NCBI GenBank assembly: GCA_038380795.1
Contig: CM076280.1
Span: 2,591,501 to 2,655,500 of the forward strand
Length of the DNA stretch: 64,000 nt
Reading direction: 5' to 3'
Source: Pyrocephalus nanus
Taxonomy: Eukaryota > Chordata > Aves > Passeriformes > Tyrannidae
Made by a program: the position numbers and the translations under genes. The notes under the pieces were generated by a model. It did not search any database, was not told where the DNA came from, and worked only from the letters and a program-made list of their open reading frames with translations. This document shows positions 11,108-25,467 of the stretch, piece after piece. How positions within the stretch are numbered: position 1 is the stretch's first letter; each line of letters starts with the position of its first letter.

Positions 11108-13200
11108 GCTGGCTGAGAGGGGCTGGGCTGTGTGCAGAGGGATATAAACACTGTAAATCAACCTTGCTGTGTCCTGTTTCCCTTAGAGCTTTGTACTGTC
11201 CCTCTGCAGCCTGTCCCTTTTGGGCTTTAATTTGGACATAAAGGACTCGTGCTGAAGCTTTTTCCGTGGCAGGGCAGCTCCTCCTGTGCCTGGGGGGCTT
11301 GGCCCCCTCCCTCCTCTGGGCAGACCTTTGGTGCTGGGTTGGCTCTGAAATAGAGGAAAAAAGAGCTGGCAGGTGCTCAGTGCGGAAGCTGAGAGAGAGA
11401 GAACATGAGAACTCTTGAACCTCAGGGGCTGAATCCAGCAGACCATTAACCCTCTGGGGTGTAGATGATGTCAGGAGGCTTGGAAGCTGGACATTTTATC
11501 TTTGATCCAAGGGACTCATTTTTTTTCCCCGTGTTTCCTCACACCCTGGCTGTGCCTTCTCTCCCTGCTGTGCTGTGACAGTGCCTCTGTCCTTCAGCCT
11601 GAGCAGCACTACAGGCTGGCCGTACAGGGGCCACGAGTCCACCCACCCAAACCACCCTAAACCCAAAAGCTTCACAGCCCTGGAAATGTAAAGTGAACAC
11701 TGAAAGTGTCTTTAGAGCCCTGAGAGACCAAGAGGAAATTAATTTAAAATCTGAAGCAAAATGAAGGGTTAAAACGAGCTCCAGGGGTACAAACAGGTGG
11801 CTTTGAGCAGTGCTGGGTGTGTGGCCCTGGGGGTCTGGTGGTGTCACCTGTCCCTCCTCTGGGGAGCTGCAGCTCCTGCAGCAAGTTTAAATGTGGCAGA
11901 ACAGAGTGGTGGATTGTGGTGCCTTGGTTCTGTTGTTTTTTGGTGTTTTTTTTTTTTAATTTTCCCAATTGGAATGGACTAATTCCATCCAAGACCCCTC
12001 TGTAGCCTTCACTGGTCACTCCCGGAGCAATGGGCAGGATGTGCCCACCCAGGAGGCTCAACCTCAGGCCTCTGCTTTCAAAAAAAAGGCTCCTGCAGGA
12101 AAAGAAGGTTGAAATAAGCTGTTTGTATCCCCTTGTGCCTGTGCAGGTTTGTGCTTTTCCACTTGGATTGTTCACATTCACATTTTGATGCCTTGCCTTT
12201 CTCTCTCTGAGGAAGTACCTATAGAGGTACTTCCTCCTTTTGGGGGAAAACGCTTTGTTTGACTTTTGGAAGACTAATACATCTAATATTTGAACTTCAT
12301 AGATGGGGTGAAGGAAACCTGAGGAAAGTTTTAGGTGCATTTAAGTAGAACCCACGAGTTTTGCTGATGTGCAGTTTTAAAATAGCACTTGCAGGGACTC
12401 AGATCCTTTCCACCAAAAAAAAACCCTCCTTCAGAGCCACCCACAAGAGCCAACCCTGCCTTCCTGCTTTTCTGGCACACTGGATTTTCACACACACACA
12501 CAAGGCCAGCTCCTAAAAAAAGAACTGAATCATCACAGATTTTCTGCTGTCTAGTTTCTGCTGGCCTGCAGTCAGCACATGGAAAGCCTGAACGTCTTCC
12601 CAGCATCTCTGATAAACACCTGCCTTCCAGCTCTTTTTCTCCCTTTATTTTCTCTTCAGTACATACCTGGGGTTCATATTCTGGAAGGGAATGATGCCTA
12701 AATAAAAGCCAGATTTGTTTTTTTTTTTTTTGTAGAAGTGGAGTCTCGTATTTCGGGCAGTTATAAAATGAGCAGGTTGGGGTTGCGTAAGTGGGAACGG
12801 AGGGAGCGGCCAAGGAAGGAGCAAACACCCTGTAAATGGTTCCTGGAGCAGCTGATGGCAGGAGGAGGATGAGGGGAGGATGAAGGCTGTGAGAAGAGCA
12901 AAGGGAATTGGGACTGTGAAGAAGGGGGAGATTTCCAGGTCTCAGAGAAGCAAAGTCGGGGTGCTGGTGTTTGTATTGCTTGGGGGAACTTGAGCTCAGC
13001 CCAGCTCCAGGGAGAGGCTCCAGGATGGGGGCACACACAGATCCAGGGGCTGGATCCAGGGTTTCTGCCCTGCAGGCCAGGGAATGCTGCTGTGGCATGG
13101 GGGCTGCAGGATCTCCCAAAATAAACCCGCTCCCAGCATCTCCCCTGCACTGGAGGCCGAGGCAGTGGCACTGCAGCTGAGCCTGCAGTGGGGCTGTGGC
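11108..13200 (+). other. POLE3 3' UTR and downstream spacer
   Basis: No coding sequence is seen. The first canonical AATAAA after the POLE3 stop is at 12701-12706, followed by a T-run at about 12718-12731, which fits a cleavage region and implies a 3' UTR of about 1.6 kb. Variant hexamers (TATAAA near 11145, CATAAA near 11237) could give shorter forms. The rest is unique, moderately A/T-rich sequence. Confidence 0.5.
12701..12706 (+). other. Polyadenylation signal, probably POLE3
   Basis: AATAAA followed within about 15 bp by a T-rich tract. It is the first canonical hexamer downstream of the POLE3 stop codon. Confidence 0.5.
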
Positions 13201-13900
13201 TTCCCTGGGCCTGGCAGGCCCCCAGCCCCCCAAAACCCTGCTCCAGGCTTCTGCAGCCCCCAAAACCCTGCTCCCTGCTACCACCCAGCCATGCTCCTCG
13301 CTCACACAGCACCCCAAACCCTGCTTTCTGATCCTCAGCACCCCAATACCCTGCTCTGGCCCTGCCAAAGCCCCCAAAACTGGCTCCAGGTCCTCCCACA
13401 GCACCCTAAAACTGGACTGCATGTCACCCCAACACCCCAAAGCTCTGCTCTAACCTCCCTCAGAACCCCAAAACCAGGCTCTATTTTCCCCCTGCAGCAC
13501 CCCAAAACTGGACTGCATGACCCACCACCATCCCAAAGTCCTGCTCCACACCCCCCTGCAGCACCCCAAAGCTGTGCTCCAGCCTCCCCCAGCACCCCAA
13601 AACCTGGCTCCAGGGTCCTCAGAACCCTAAAACCTGGACCCAGGTGCTCCCACAACACCCCAAAACTGCACTGCATGGTCCCCCAGCACCCCAAAGCCCT
13701 GCTCCATGCCCCCCCCAAAACCCAACAGACGTTCCACGTCCCCCACAGCACCCCAAAACTAGACTGTACGACCCTCCATCACCCCAAAACCCGGCTCCAC
13801 GCCCCTGCAGCCCCCCAAAACCCTGTTCGAGCGCCCCCAGCACCCCAAACGTGGCTCCAGGTCCCCCCACAGCCCCCTAAAACAGGACCACACGATCCTT
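13200..13900. repeat. CACCCCAAAAC minisatellite between POLE3 and ALAD
   Basis: About 700 bp of imperfect units built around CAGCACCCCAAAACCTGGCT and CCAGGTCCTCCCA, with variable unit length (roughly 30-60 bp). It ends just before the ALAD CpG promoter. The 336-codon plus-strand open frame across it is unconserved repeat peptide (P, K, T, Q and S rich) and is not a gene. Confidence 0.85.
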
Positions 13901-14029
13901 CGAAGCCTGCCTCCTGCCCCCCTATCCCCGCCCCTAGCCCCCTCCGCCCCCCAAAAACCCCTCCTCCCCCCTCCGCCCCCCAAAAACCCCTCCTCCCCCC
14001 TCCCGCCCTTTTCCCGCGCTGCGCCGCGC

Positions 14030-14144
14030 GAGACTTCCCGCCACCACTCCCCCGTGTGGGCGGGGCTATGCTAATGAGGGGCGTGGTTATGTAAATCGCG
14101 AGGGCTCGGGGACGCAGACGCGGCCGGAGCGGACACGGCGGGCG
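14030..14144 (+). promoter_or_regulatory. ALAD: ALAD housekeeping promoter and noncoding exon 1
   Basis: A CpG-rich segment holds a GGGCGGGGC Sp1 box at about 14058, then ATGCTAAT (octamer-like) and GTAAATCGCG. A noncoding first exon appears to end at 14144 with a consensus donor (GGCG|GTGAGTG). ALAD genes usually carry an untranslated first exon and start translation in exon 2, which fits the coding start at 17409. The transcription start is inferred. Confidence 0.6.
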
Positions 14145-14514
14145 GTGAGTGCGGGACCGGGAATGGCACCGGGAATGGGATCGGGATCTGGCACCGGAGC
14201 TGGGGCTGCCCCCAGGCCGGGGTGGCCTCAGGGACGGGGCCCGGCCGGGCAAGGAGGCAGCGCTTGGGTCAGGCAGGAGGGGCAGCCCCAGGTAACGCGG
14301 CAAGGACAGCCCGGGGGTTGCCCGGTTTTGCTCGGTTGTTGCCCGGTTTTGCTCGGGTTTTGCTCGGTAGCCGCGGCAACGGCGGAGCAGGCACGGAGCA
14401 GCGTGTGATGCTTCGAGCTGGCAGCGGTGCTGAGCTCCCGCCCCTGCCAGGATGTGATTACAGACCCCTGAGCACCCCCTGCCCATCCTGCTGCAGGAAA
14501 CCTGCTGGAAGGGC

Positions 14515-14626
14515 TTGACCTTCTTTAGTGATTCTTAATTAACCCTGTTTCGTCATGACCTTTGCTGCTGACTCTTAATTAACGCTGCAACAGCTTGACC
14601 TTTGTTAGAGTGGCTGTTAATTAACC
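14515..14626. repeat. Triplicated 40-bp element in ALAD intron 1
   Basis: Three tandem copies, each with a TGACCTT half-site and a TTAATTAAC palindrome. TGACCTT starts at 14516, 14556 and 14596 (exactly 40 bp apart; copies 2 and 3 read TGACCTTTG). TTAATTAAC starts at 14535, 14575 and 14617. The sequence between the two motifs has diverged. The half-site is the complement of AAAGGTCA, bound by nuclear receptors; TTAATTAA is homeodomain-like. Regulatory use is inference. Confidence 0.7.
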
Positions 14627-15033
14627 CCAAAGCTCCGTTGGGTCGCTTTCCTAGAACACCCCAGTCTGTCCCTTCTCCCACCGGCGGTTTTGGGAGTTTG
14701 CGTATTCCTGGGATTTATCTGAATAGTTGTGTGGCAAAGGATGAGGCCACGTGCGCTTCTGTGTCCTAAAAACATCTTCCTCCGGCCTCTTGTTGGCACT
14801 GAACAAACCCCCCCGGTTCGGGGGCTGGAGCAGCGCCGGCTCCGGCTGGAATGGGAGCAGGGTCAGGTCTGGCTTCAGCCCGTCCCCGAGGTTTGGTTGG
14901 TCGGTGGCGGGGCCGGGTTGTCCCCGGGCAGCCCCTTCTCTTCCTTCTGGTGCAGCCCGGGCTGGGCAAAGGGGTGGGTGCGGGTGCTGCGGGTTGGGGC
15001 TGGTCCCGGTGTGCTGGGGCAAAGGTGAACGCA

Positions 15034-15120
15034 GGGGCTGTCCTTAAATTCCTGGAGCCGCAGGGCTGTCCTTAACCTCCCGCTGGAGCTGCAGGGCTGT
15101 CCTTAACGCTCTCCCGGAGC
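15034..15120. repeat. Short tandem repeat in ALAD intron 1
   Basis: Three copies of CAGGGCTGTCCTTAA plus a CCTGGAGC-like end, starting at about 15034, 15061 and 15092, with a period of about 28-31 bp. Confidence 0.7.
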
Positions 15121-15423
15121 TGCTCTAGTGTGCACGGAGCAAATGGCTTTAGAAGGACAGATTCGGGGCTCGAACGAGGGAGAAAGGCAGGTGTGCTGTG
15201 CCGGGATGTGGGGGGACAGCCCCAGGCCGGGGTGAGCGTGTGGCGCAGTGTCCCCTGAGTGCCCACTCCTGCAGCCCGTGCCCTGTGTCCCTGCCCGTGG
15301 GGCAGGCGGGTCCCGGCAGTGCCACCCCAGTGCCCTGTCCCGGCAGCAGCTTCTCCTGCTCGTGGGGCTGCTGAGCAGGACCCAGCTCAGGCTCAGCCCC
15401 ACCAGGGCCCACCCGTCCCGGCT

Positions 15424-15430
15424 CTTATCT
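15424..15430 (-). promoter_or_regulatory. GATA motif in ALAD intron 1
   Basis: CTTATCT is the complement of AGATAAG, the GATA-1 consensus. An E-box CACGTG at about 15449 and C-rich CACC-like sequence follow closely. Human ALAD has a second, erythroid promoter in this intron (established knowledge). Its location here is a guess. Confidence 0.3.
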
Positions 15431-16949
15431 CCTCCCTGCCATCCCCCCACGTGCCCATCCCCTCCTTGCCCGGAGAGGGCAGTTTCTGGAGCTGTGGCCT
15501 CTATCTGTCCCATACAGTCAGGTGCCTCTGGTCCCACCCAGCCCCCCTCCCCTTTGCTCCCCCGGGATTAACTGTTCGGAGCATTTTTCGGATTCTCGAG
15601 GTGGGTTTTGTTCACTGAGCCCTTTGTTTGCCGTGGCTCCCCGGAGCCAGGCACCGTGGGGAGCTGCCAGCTCCGCTTCGCCCGAGGGCTGTCCCCTTCC
15701 CTGGAGTGAGGACTGGCAGGGCAGCTTTCCAAGGGCTAAAAATGACCTGCCAAGGGATGCCACGGCGCTGCCAGCGTGCCTGTCAGCTGCCCTGTGTCCC
15801 CCACAAGCACCACCTGAGTTTTTTATCCAGTGGTTTTATCTGTGTAACCAAGAGGAGCCTTTCCCCATCCCCAGAAGTGATTCCTCGGGGCACGAGAGGC
15901 TCAATTCCAGCCCTGGGCAATGCAGTGCCCCCTGTTCCAAGTGCCCTGGGCACTGGGGGGTCTGACACAGACTGAGTTTGACTCAGTAGTAGAGTATCTG
16001 AAGGGTCTTGAGTGTGGAAAATAGTTGAACAGCTCACATTAAAGGTTTTCCCCAAGAAAAAATGAGCCATGTCCTGCACAGCTCCATTGCTGCCTGGTGT
16101 TGTGGGTGCCCTGGACTCTGTCCCAGGCTGCTCTGAGCTGTGCCTGAGCTGTGCCTGTTCTCCAGAGAGCCGGGTACAGGCAGGGGGTCAGTGAGGTTCA
16201 TTGCCTGGGGAATCCCTCCTGGAATGGGACTGGAGACCACAGGGCTGCTCCCCTGAAATGAGTCCCATCCTCCTGCCACTCTGTCTCCCTAGGGGAGTCA
16301 CAGGACTCCACTTGCTCTTTTAGAGCCCATCTCAGCTCTCCCCCTGCCCACCTCCCAAAAATCCCACGCTCTCCAGTAGGGCCTCTGCTTTGTCTCCCAG
16401 GGCACCCCAGCCCCTCAGCACAGGGGGTTTGGGGGATGTGGCCCTGTGTGTGAGTCCTCCAAGCTGCTCTGCACAAACAGCCTGTTGTTGGGACTGTGCT
16501 TTCCAGGGCTGTGCAGCTGCTCCCTCTGTGCTGCAGCCAAAGAAATGCCTCGTCCCAGGAGAGCTGCCTTCCCACGGCCCCTTCCATCACACCCACCAGC
16601 AACTTATGTGAGAATTTAATGCTCATGGGCACGTAAATCTTAGTGGTCTGATCACAGAATTATTACTAAACTGTTGGAGAAGAAGAAAATATTGCTGCAG
16701 AAGAACTTTCAACAACGACAGAGCTAATGATTGATTTATGTGTGTTCCTTACCTGCTCTTTGTTACCTCGGAAATCAGTTTTGCCCAAGTCCCCAGTTTT
16801 CTTTACCCAGCAGTAAGAGGCCACTGGAGTTGTGGGACTGAGGGGGTTAGAGCCCTGGTGTCCTCAGGATGATCCTGCCCCTCTCTCATGCAGTGCCCCT
16901 GCTCTTCTGTAACTGTGCCCTCACACTGTGGCCATAAATATGTTGTGCC

Positions 16950-16995
16950 TCATGGAATGGTTTGGATTGGAAGGGACATGAAAGATCACTGAGTT
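16950..16995 (-). mobile_element. Short CR1 tail fragment
   Basis: ATGGAATGGTTTGGATTGGA followed by AGGGACATGAAAGATCAC matches the reverse complement of a CR1 3' end. Only about 45 bp remain. Confidence 0.6.
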
Positions 16996-17408
16996 CCAGC
17001 ACAGAGCAGCTCTGCACTCCTCTGCATACAAAAGTTTTATCACAGAGTTACTCAGCACTGAGGAAGAGTAAAATGAGTGAACAAATGACCCTCTGGAGGA
17101 GCCTCTGGAGGGTGAAGGTGGTTCTGCTGTGGGAGGACCCGATGGCTGCAACTGGAGGGTTCCTTCACAGAACTGGGGGGTTTGCAGGGAGGAGTCTCTG
17201 TCAGCCCTGTTTATGGGAAGGGCTGTTCAGTGACTGAGGGGGGTCCTGCAGCACCCACCAGGCACAGGGGAGGGGGGATGGAGCTGGAGGGGCTGCAAGG
17301 GACAGGGACAGTCCTGGATCTCAGCCCCGTCCTCAGCAGTTTACCAGGACCCTGCCGGGTTCTTCTGGTGTTGCAGAGCCTCCCTGCCCAGCCTCCAGCA
17401 GACCCACC

Positions 17409-22507
<5,099 letters not shown>

Positions 22508-23118
22508 GCGCGGGGCTGGACGGCGGGGCGGGAGCGCAGGGATGCGGCGGGAATCCTGGGATGGGCGGGAGCGCCGGGATGGGCGGGAGCGCCGGGATGG
22601 GGCGGGAAATCCTGGATGGGGCGGGAATTCCGGGGTGGGAGGGATTTCCGGGGGCGGTGCAGGTGGGCCCCGGCACCGCGAGTACTCCCGGAGCCTGGTG
22701 AGCCCTGGGCCAGCCCCGCACCCCCCGGGGGACATCACGACCCCGCACCCGCCTTCCACGGGGACACCCCGCTCACCGGCCCCGGGCCCAGCCCCTCGTG
22801 TGCCCCGCACACCCCCCCGGACACCCCCGGTGCGGTGCCGGCTGTGCCCCGTCCCCCCAGCCCGGGCACCCCCAGCCCGGTGCAGCCCCGGTGCCCCCGC
22901 CCGCCCCGGCTGCAGTGCCCGCGGGGGGAGTGTCGCTGCCCGGCCTGGCGGACTTTGCCCCTGGCGCTCGCAGCAGGGCTTTGCCTTCCTGCCGTGTCCG
23001 TGCGGACCCCAGCGGGGCCCCGAGCCCCCCTCGAGGGACACTGACCCCGGGACTGAGGCGGACGGAGGGCCGGGGTGCCCGCACCCCTCCGATGTGACCG
23101 GCACTGACTCGCCCTCAG
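22508..23118 (+). promoter_or_regulatory. ALAD-HDHD3 intergenic CpG island and HDHD3 5' UTR
   Basis: A very G+C-rich 665-bp gap. It begins with short tandem units of GGGATGGGCGGGAGCGCC (about 22545-22640). A consensus donor (AGCCTG|GTGAGC) after 22697 and an acceptor (CCCTCAG ending at 23118) suggest a 5' UTR intron for HDHD3. I find no AATAAA or ATTAAA on the plus strand for ALAD before HDHD3. Confidence 0.5.
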
Positions 23119-23172
23119 AGCGCCTGGCTCTCACCTGTGTCCCTGGCTGCCCTCGTCCTTGTCCCCGAGGCC

Positions 23173-23889
23173 ATGCTCCGGCTGCGCCTGCTGACCTGGG
23201 ATGTGAAGGACACTCTGCTGCGGCTGCGGCGGCCCGTGGGGCAGAGCTACGCGGCCGAGGCGCGGGCGCAGGGGCTGCAGGTGCAGCCCGAGGTTCTGGG
23301 ACGGGCGTTCCGGGAGGCCTACGGGGCCCAGAGCCGCCGCTTCCCCAACTACGGCCGGGGGCAGGGGCTCAGCTCCCGGCAGTGGTGGGTGGACGTGGTC
23401 AAACAGGCCTTCGTGCTCTCGGGGGTGCAGGACGGCGCAGCCCTGACGGCGCTGGCCGAGAAGCTCTACCGCGACTACTGCGGCTCCCACAACTGGGAGG
23501 TGCTGCCGGGGGCAGAGGAGACCCTGAGCCGGTGCCGCCAGCGCGGCTTCCGCATGGGCGTCGTGTCCAACTTCGACAACCGGCTGGAAAACATCCTCTC
23601 GCAGTGCAGCCTGCGGCACCACTTCGAGTTCGTGCTCACCTCCGAGGCCGCGGGGGTCGCCAAGCCCGACGGGAGGATCTTCGAGGAGGCCCTGCGGCTC
23701 GGGGGCGTCCCCCCGGAGCAGGCGGCTCACGTCGGGGATGATTACACGCGGGATTACCGGGCAGCCCGGGCCGTGGGCATGCACAGCTTCCTGCTCCGCA
23801 CGGCCGGCCAGGCCCCAGAGCCTGAGGTGCCCCCCGAGCACGTCCTGCCCACCCTCAGCCACCTCCTGGCCCGGATCGAGAAGGGGTAG
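23173..23889 (+). CDS. HDHD3: Haloacid dehalogenase-like hydrolase domain-containing protein 3
   Basis: A single uninterrupted coding exon of 238 residues (human 251), as in the mammalian gene. The start MLRLRLLTWDVKDTLLRLRR matches the family; an upstream in-frame ATG at 23137 lies before the conserved start and is less likely. HAD motifs: motif I DVKDT at 10-14, motif II S132 in VVSNFDNRLE, motif III K164 in KPDGRIFEEAL, and motif IV GDDYTRD at 188-194. In motif I the second acidic residue of the usual DxD is Lys, as in human HDHD3, so ordinary phosphatase chemistry is doubtful. Residues about 20-110 form the helical cap. Substrate and function are unknown. It lies downstream of ALAD on the same strand. 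Confidence 0.96.
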   Translation: MLRLRLLTWDVKDTLLRLRRPVGQSYAAEARAQGLQVQPEVLGRAFREAYGAQSRRFPNYGRGQGLSSRQWWVDVVKQAFVLSGVQDGAALTALAEKLYRDYCGSHNWEVLPGAEETLSRCRQRGFRMGVVSNFDNRLENILSQCSLRHHFEFVLTSEAAGVAKPDGRIFEEALRLGGVPPEQAAHVGDDYTRDYRAARAVGMHSFLLRTAGQAPEPEVPPEHVLPTLSHLLARIEKG

Positions 23890-24036
23890 CTGCGGTTTGG
23901 AGGAGCCCAGCGCTGCTGTCGGGTGCTGAACTGGTCCTGATGGGGTTTCCCTGCTGCCAGGGGTACAGGGGAACAGCAGCGAGCGGATCGAGCACAGGGA
24001 GCAGCGCTGCCTTCGGAGCAGGAGGAATGTTCCTGC

Positions 24037-24042
24037 AATAAA
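24037..24042 (+). other. Polyadenylation signal of HDHD3
   Basis: AATAAA 148 bp past the HDHD3 stop. It is also the first canonical hexamer downstream of ALAD, so ALAD read-through transcripts would end here. Confidence 0.8.
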
Positions 24043-25467
24043 ACATATCTGACAGCCAGTGGTGCTGCTGCTTTGTTTCACGGCTCTAAAAACCTCCAGA
24101 AGGGGGGGTGTCAACAGTGCTGTCTTCCCCTAACGGGGCTAGGAATGGGTCATGCTCCGGAGGCTCGTTCTGGCAGGTGAGAGGGAGGGAGACACAGATT
24201 TTTCCCTTCTCAGTCACCCTGGAGGGAGGATCGAGAATCCCCCAGTGCAGGTGCTGGTTCAGTCCCACGGAAGGTCTTCCCATCCCAGGGGAGGTCTCCT
24301 CAAAGAGGACACTCAAGCTGCCCATCCCGGGGAAGGTCTGCCCAAAGGGAGCACTCGGGACACCCCTGCACAGGCCCTGCATGCCTCAGTGCACCCCAGC
24401 TTTGCATCCCCCTCTTCCCAACAGCAGTGGCCAGGAGGTGGCTCCCGGTCTCCCTCTGTAGACTCAACAGTCTGGAGTTGGGCAACTTCACTCAACAAAT
24501 TGCCAGTTAACAAACTTCACTGATCTGGGTAGTGAGAAATAAAGATGACCATTTTAAACCCCTTTCCTGCCCCTGCTCCCTGGCTCAACTTCAGGCCAAC
24601 ACCTTCCTCCCTGCCCTCCATCAGCTCCCTGTGTTTGCACCACGTTATGCTCAACCCCCACTCCCTTTGGTGACACTCAGGTTTAGTTTCTTTCTGCTGC
24701 TCTTTGCTTGCTCCCCTGCTTGGACAGGAGCCACAGCCTCCAGCATGGGACAACTCCCTGCACTGCCCAGCTCTGCAGAGGGACAGCTCCCCCCAGAAGT
24801 GTGTGTCCAGCTGTGTCCCAATCAGAAAATCACAAAATTATTTAGGTTGGAAAAGACCTTTAGGATCAAGTCCAACCATTCCTCCAGCACTGCCCAGGCC
24901 ACCACTTACTCATGTCCCCAGGTGCCACATCCACTCACCTTTTAAGCCCCTCCAAGGCTGCTGACTCCACCACTGCCCTGGGCAGCTGTGCCAATGCCTG
25001 ACCACGCTTTCAGTGAAGAAATTTTCCCTTAATACCCAGCCTGAACCTTCTGAGAGTATTTTGCTGCTGTTTCATCTTGTCCTGTCACTTGTTACCTGGG
25101 AAAAGAGACCAACCCCCACCTGGCTCCACCCTCCTGTCAGGGAGTTGCAGAGCTGTTATTTCCCTTTCCTGTCGTGTGCCTTCTCCCTGCCATTCCTCCA
25201 AACACACCACTTACTATTTGGCCCATTTTTCACAGCAGAAATTAAACAATCCACCTAAGAGCAGTTGGCCCAGCCAGGCATTCCCTTACCCCTCACCCCA
25301 GCACAGCAGACACAGGAGGAGAGCAGAGCTGCTGTAAAACACGTGAAGAAGAGCTGTAGTGTGAAGGCAGGTGTTGTCTGAACACTGGACACAGCCCACA
25401 GCCCTGCCTGGGCTCCCTTCCCCCCAGGGCACAGTGCAGAGCACTCACAGTCACACTCAGGCCCTGC
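24043..25467. other. HDHD3-BSPRY convergent intergenic region
   Basis: No coding sequence is seen. It probably holds the BSPRY 3' UTR (minus strand) and one large reverse CR1. I did not find an obvious minus-strand AATAAA, so the BSPRY transcript end is not placed. A plus-strand AATAAA at 24538 could be a distal HDHD3 site. Confidence 0.4.
24815..25240 (-). mobile_element. CR1 element
   Basis: Reverse CR1: TCAGAAAATCACAAAATTAT (tail), TTAGGTTGGAAAAGACCTTT, CCAACCATTCCTCCAGCACT, CCACATCCACTCACCTTTTA, ACCACGCTTTCAGTGAAGAA, CTCCTGTCAGGGAGTTGCAG. Confidence 0.92.

Noticed and set aside
13084..14094. 336-codon plus-strand open frame between POLE3 and ALAD
   Set aside because: It consists of minisatellite translation (PKTGLH, PQHPK) and runs into the ALAD promoter. 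No family resemblance.
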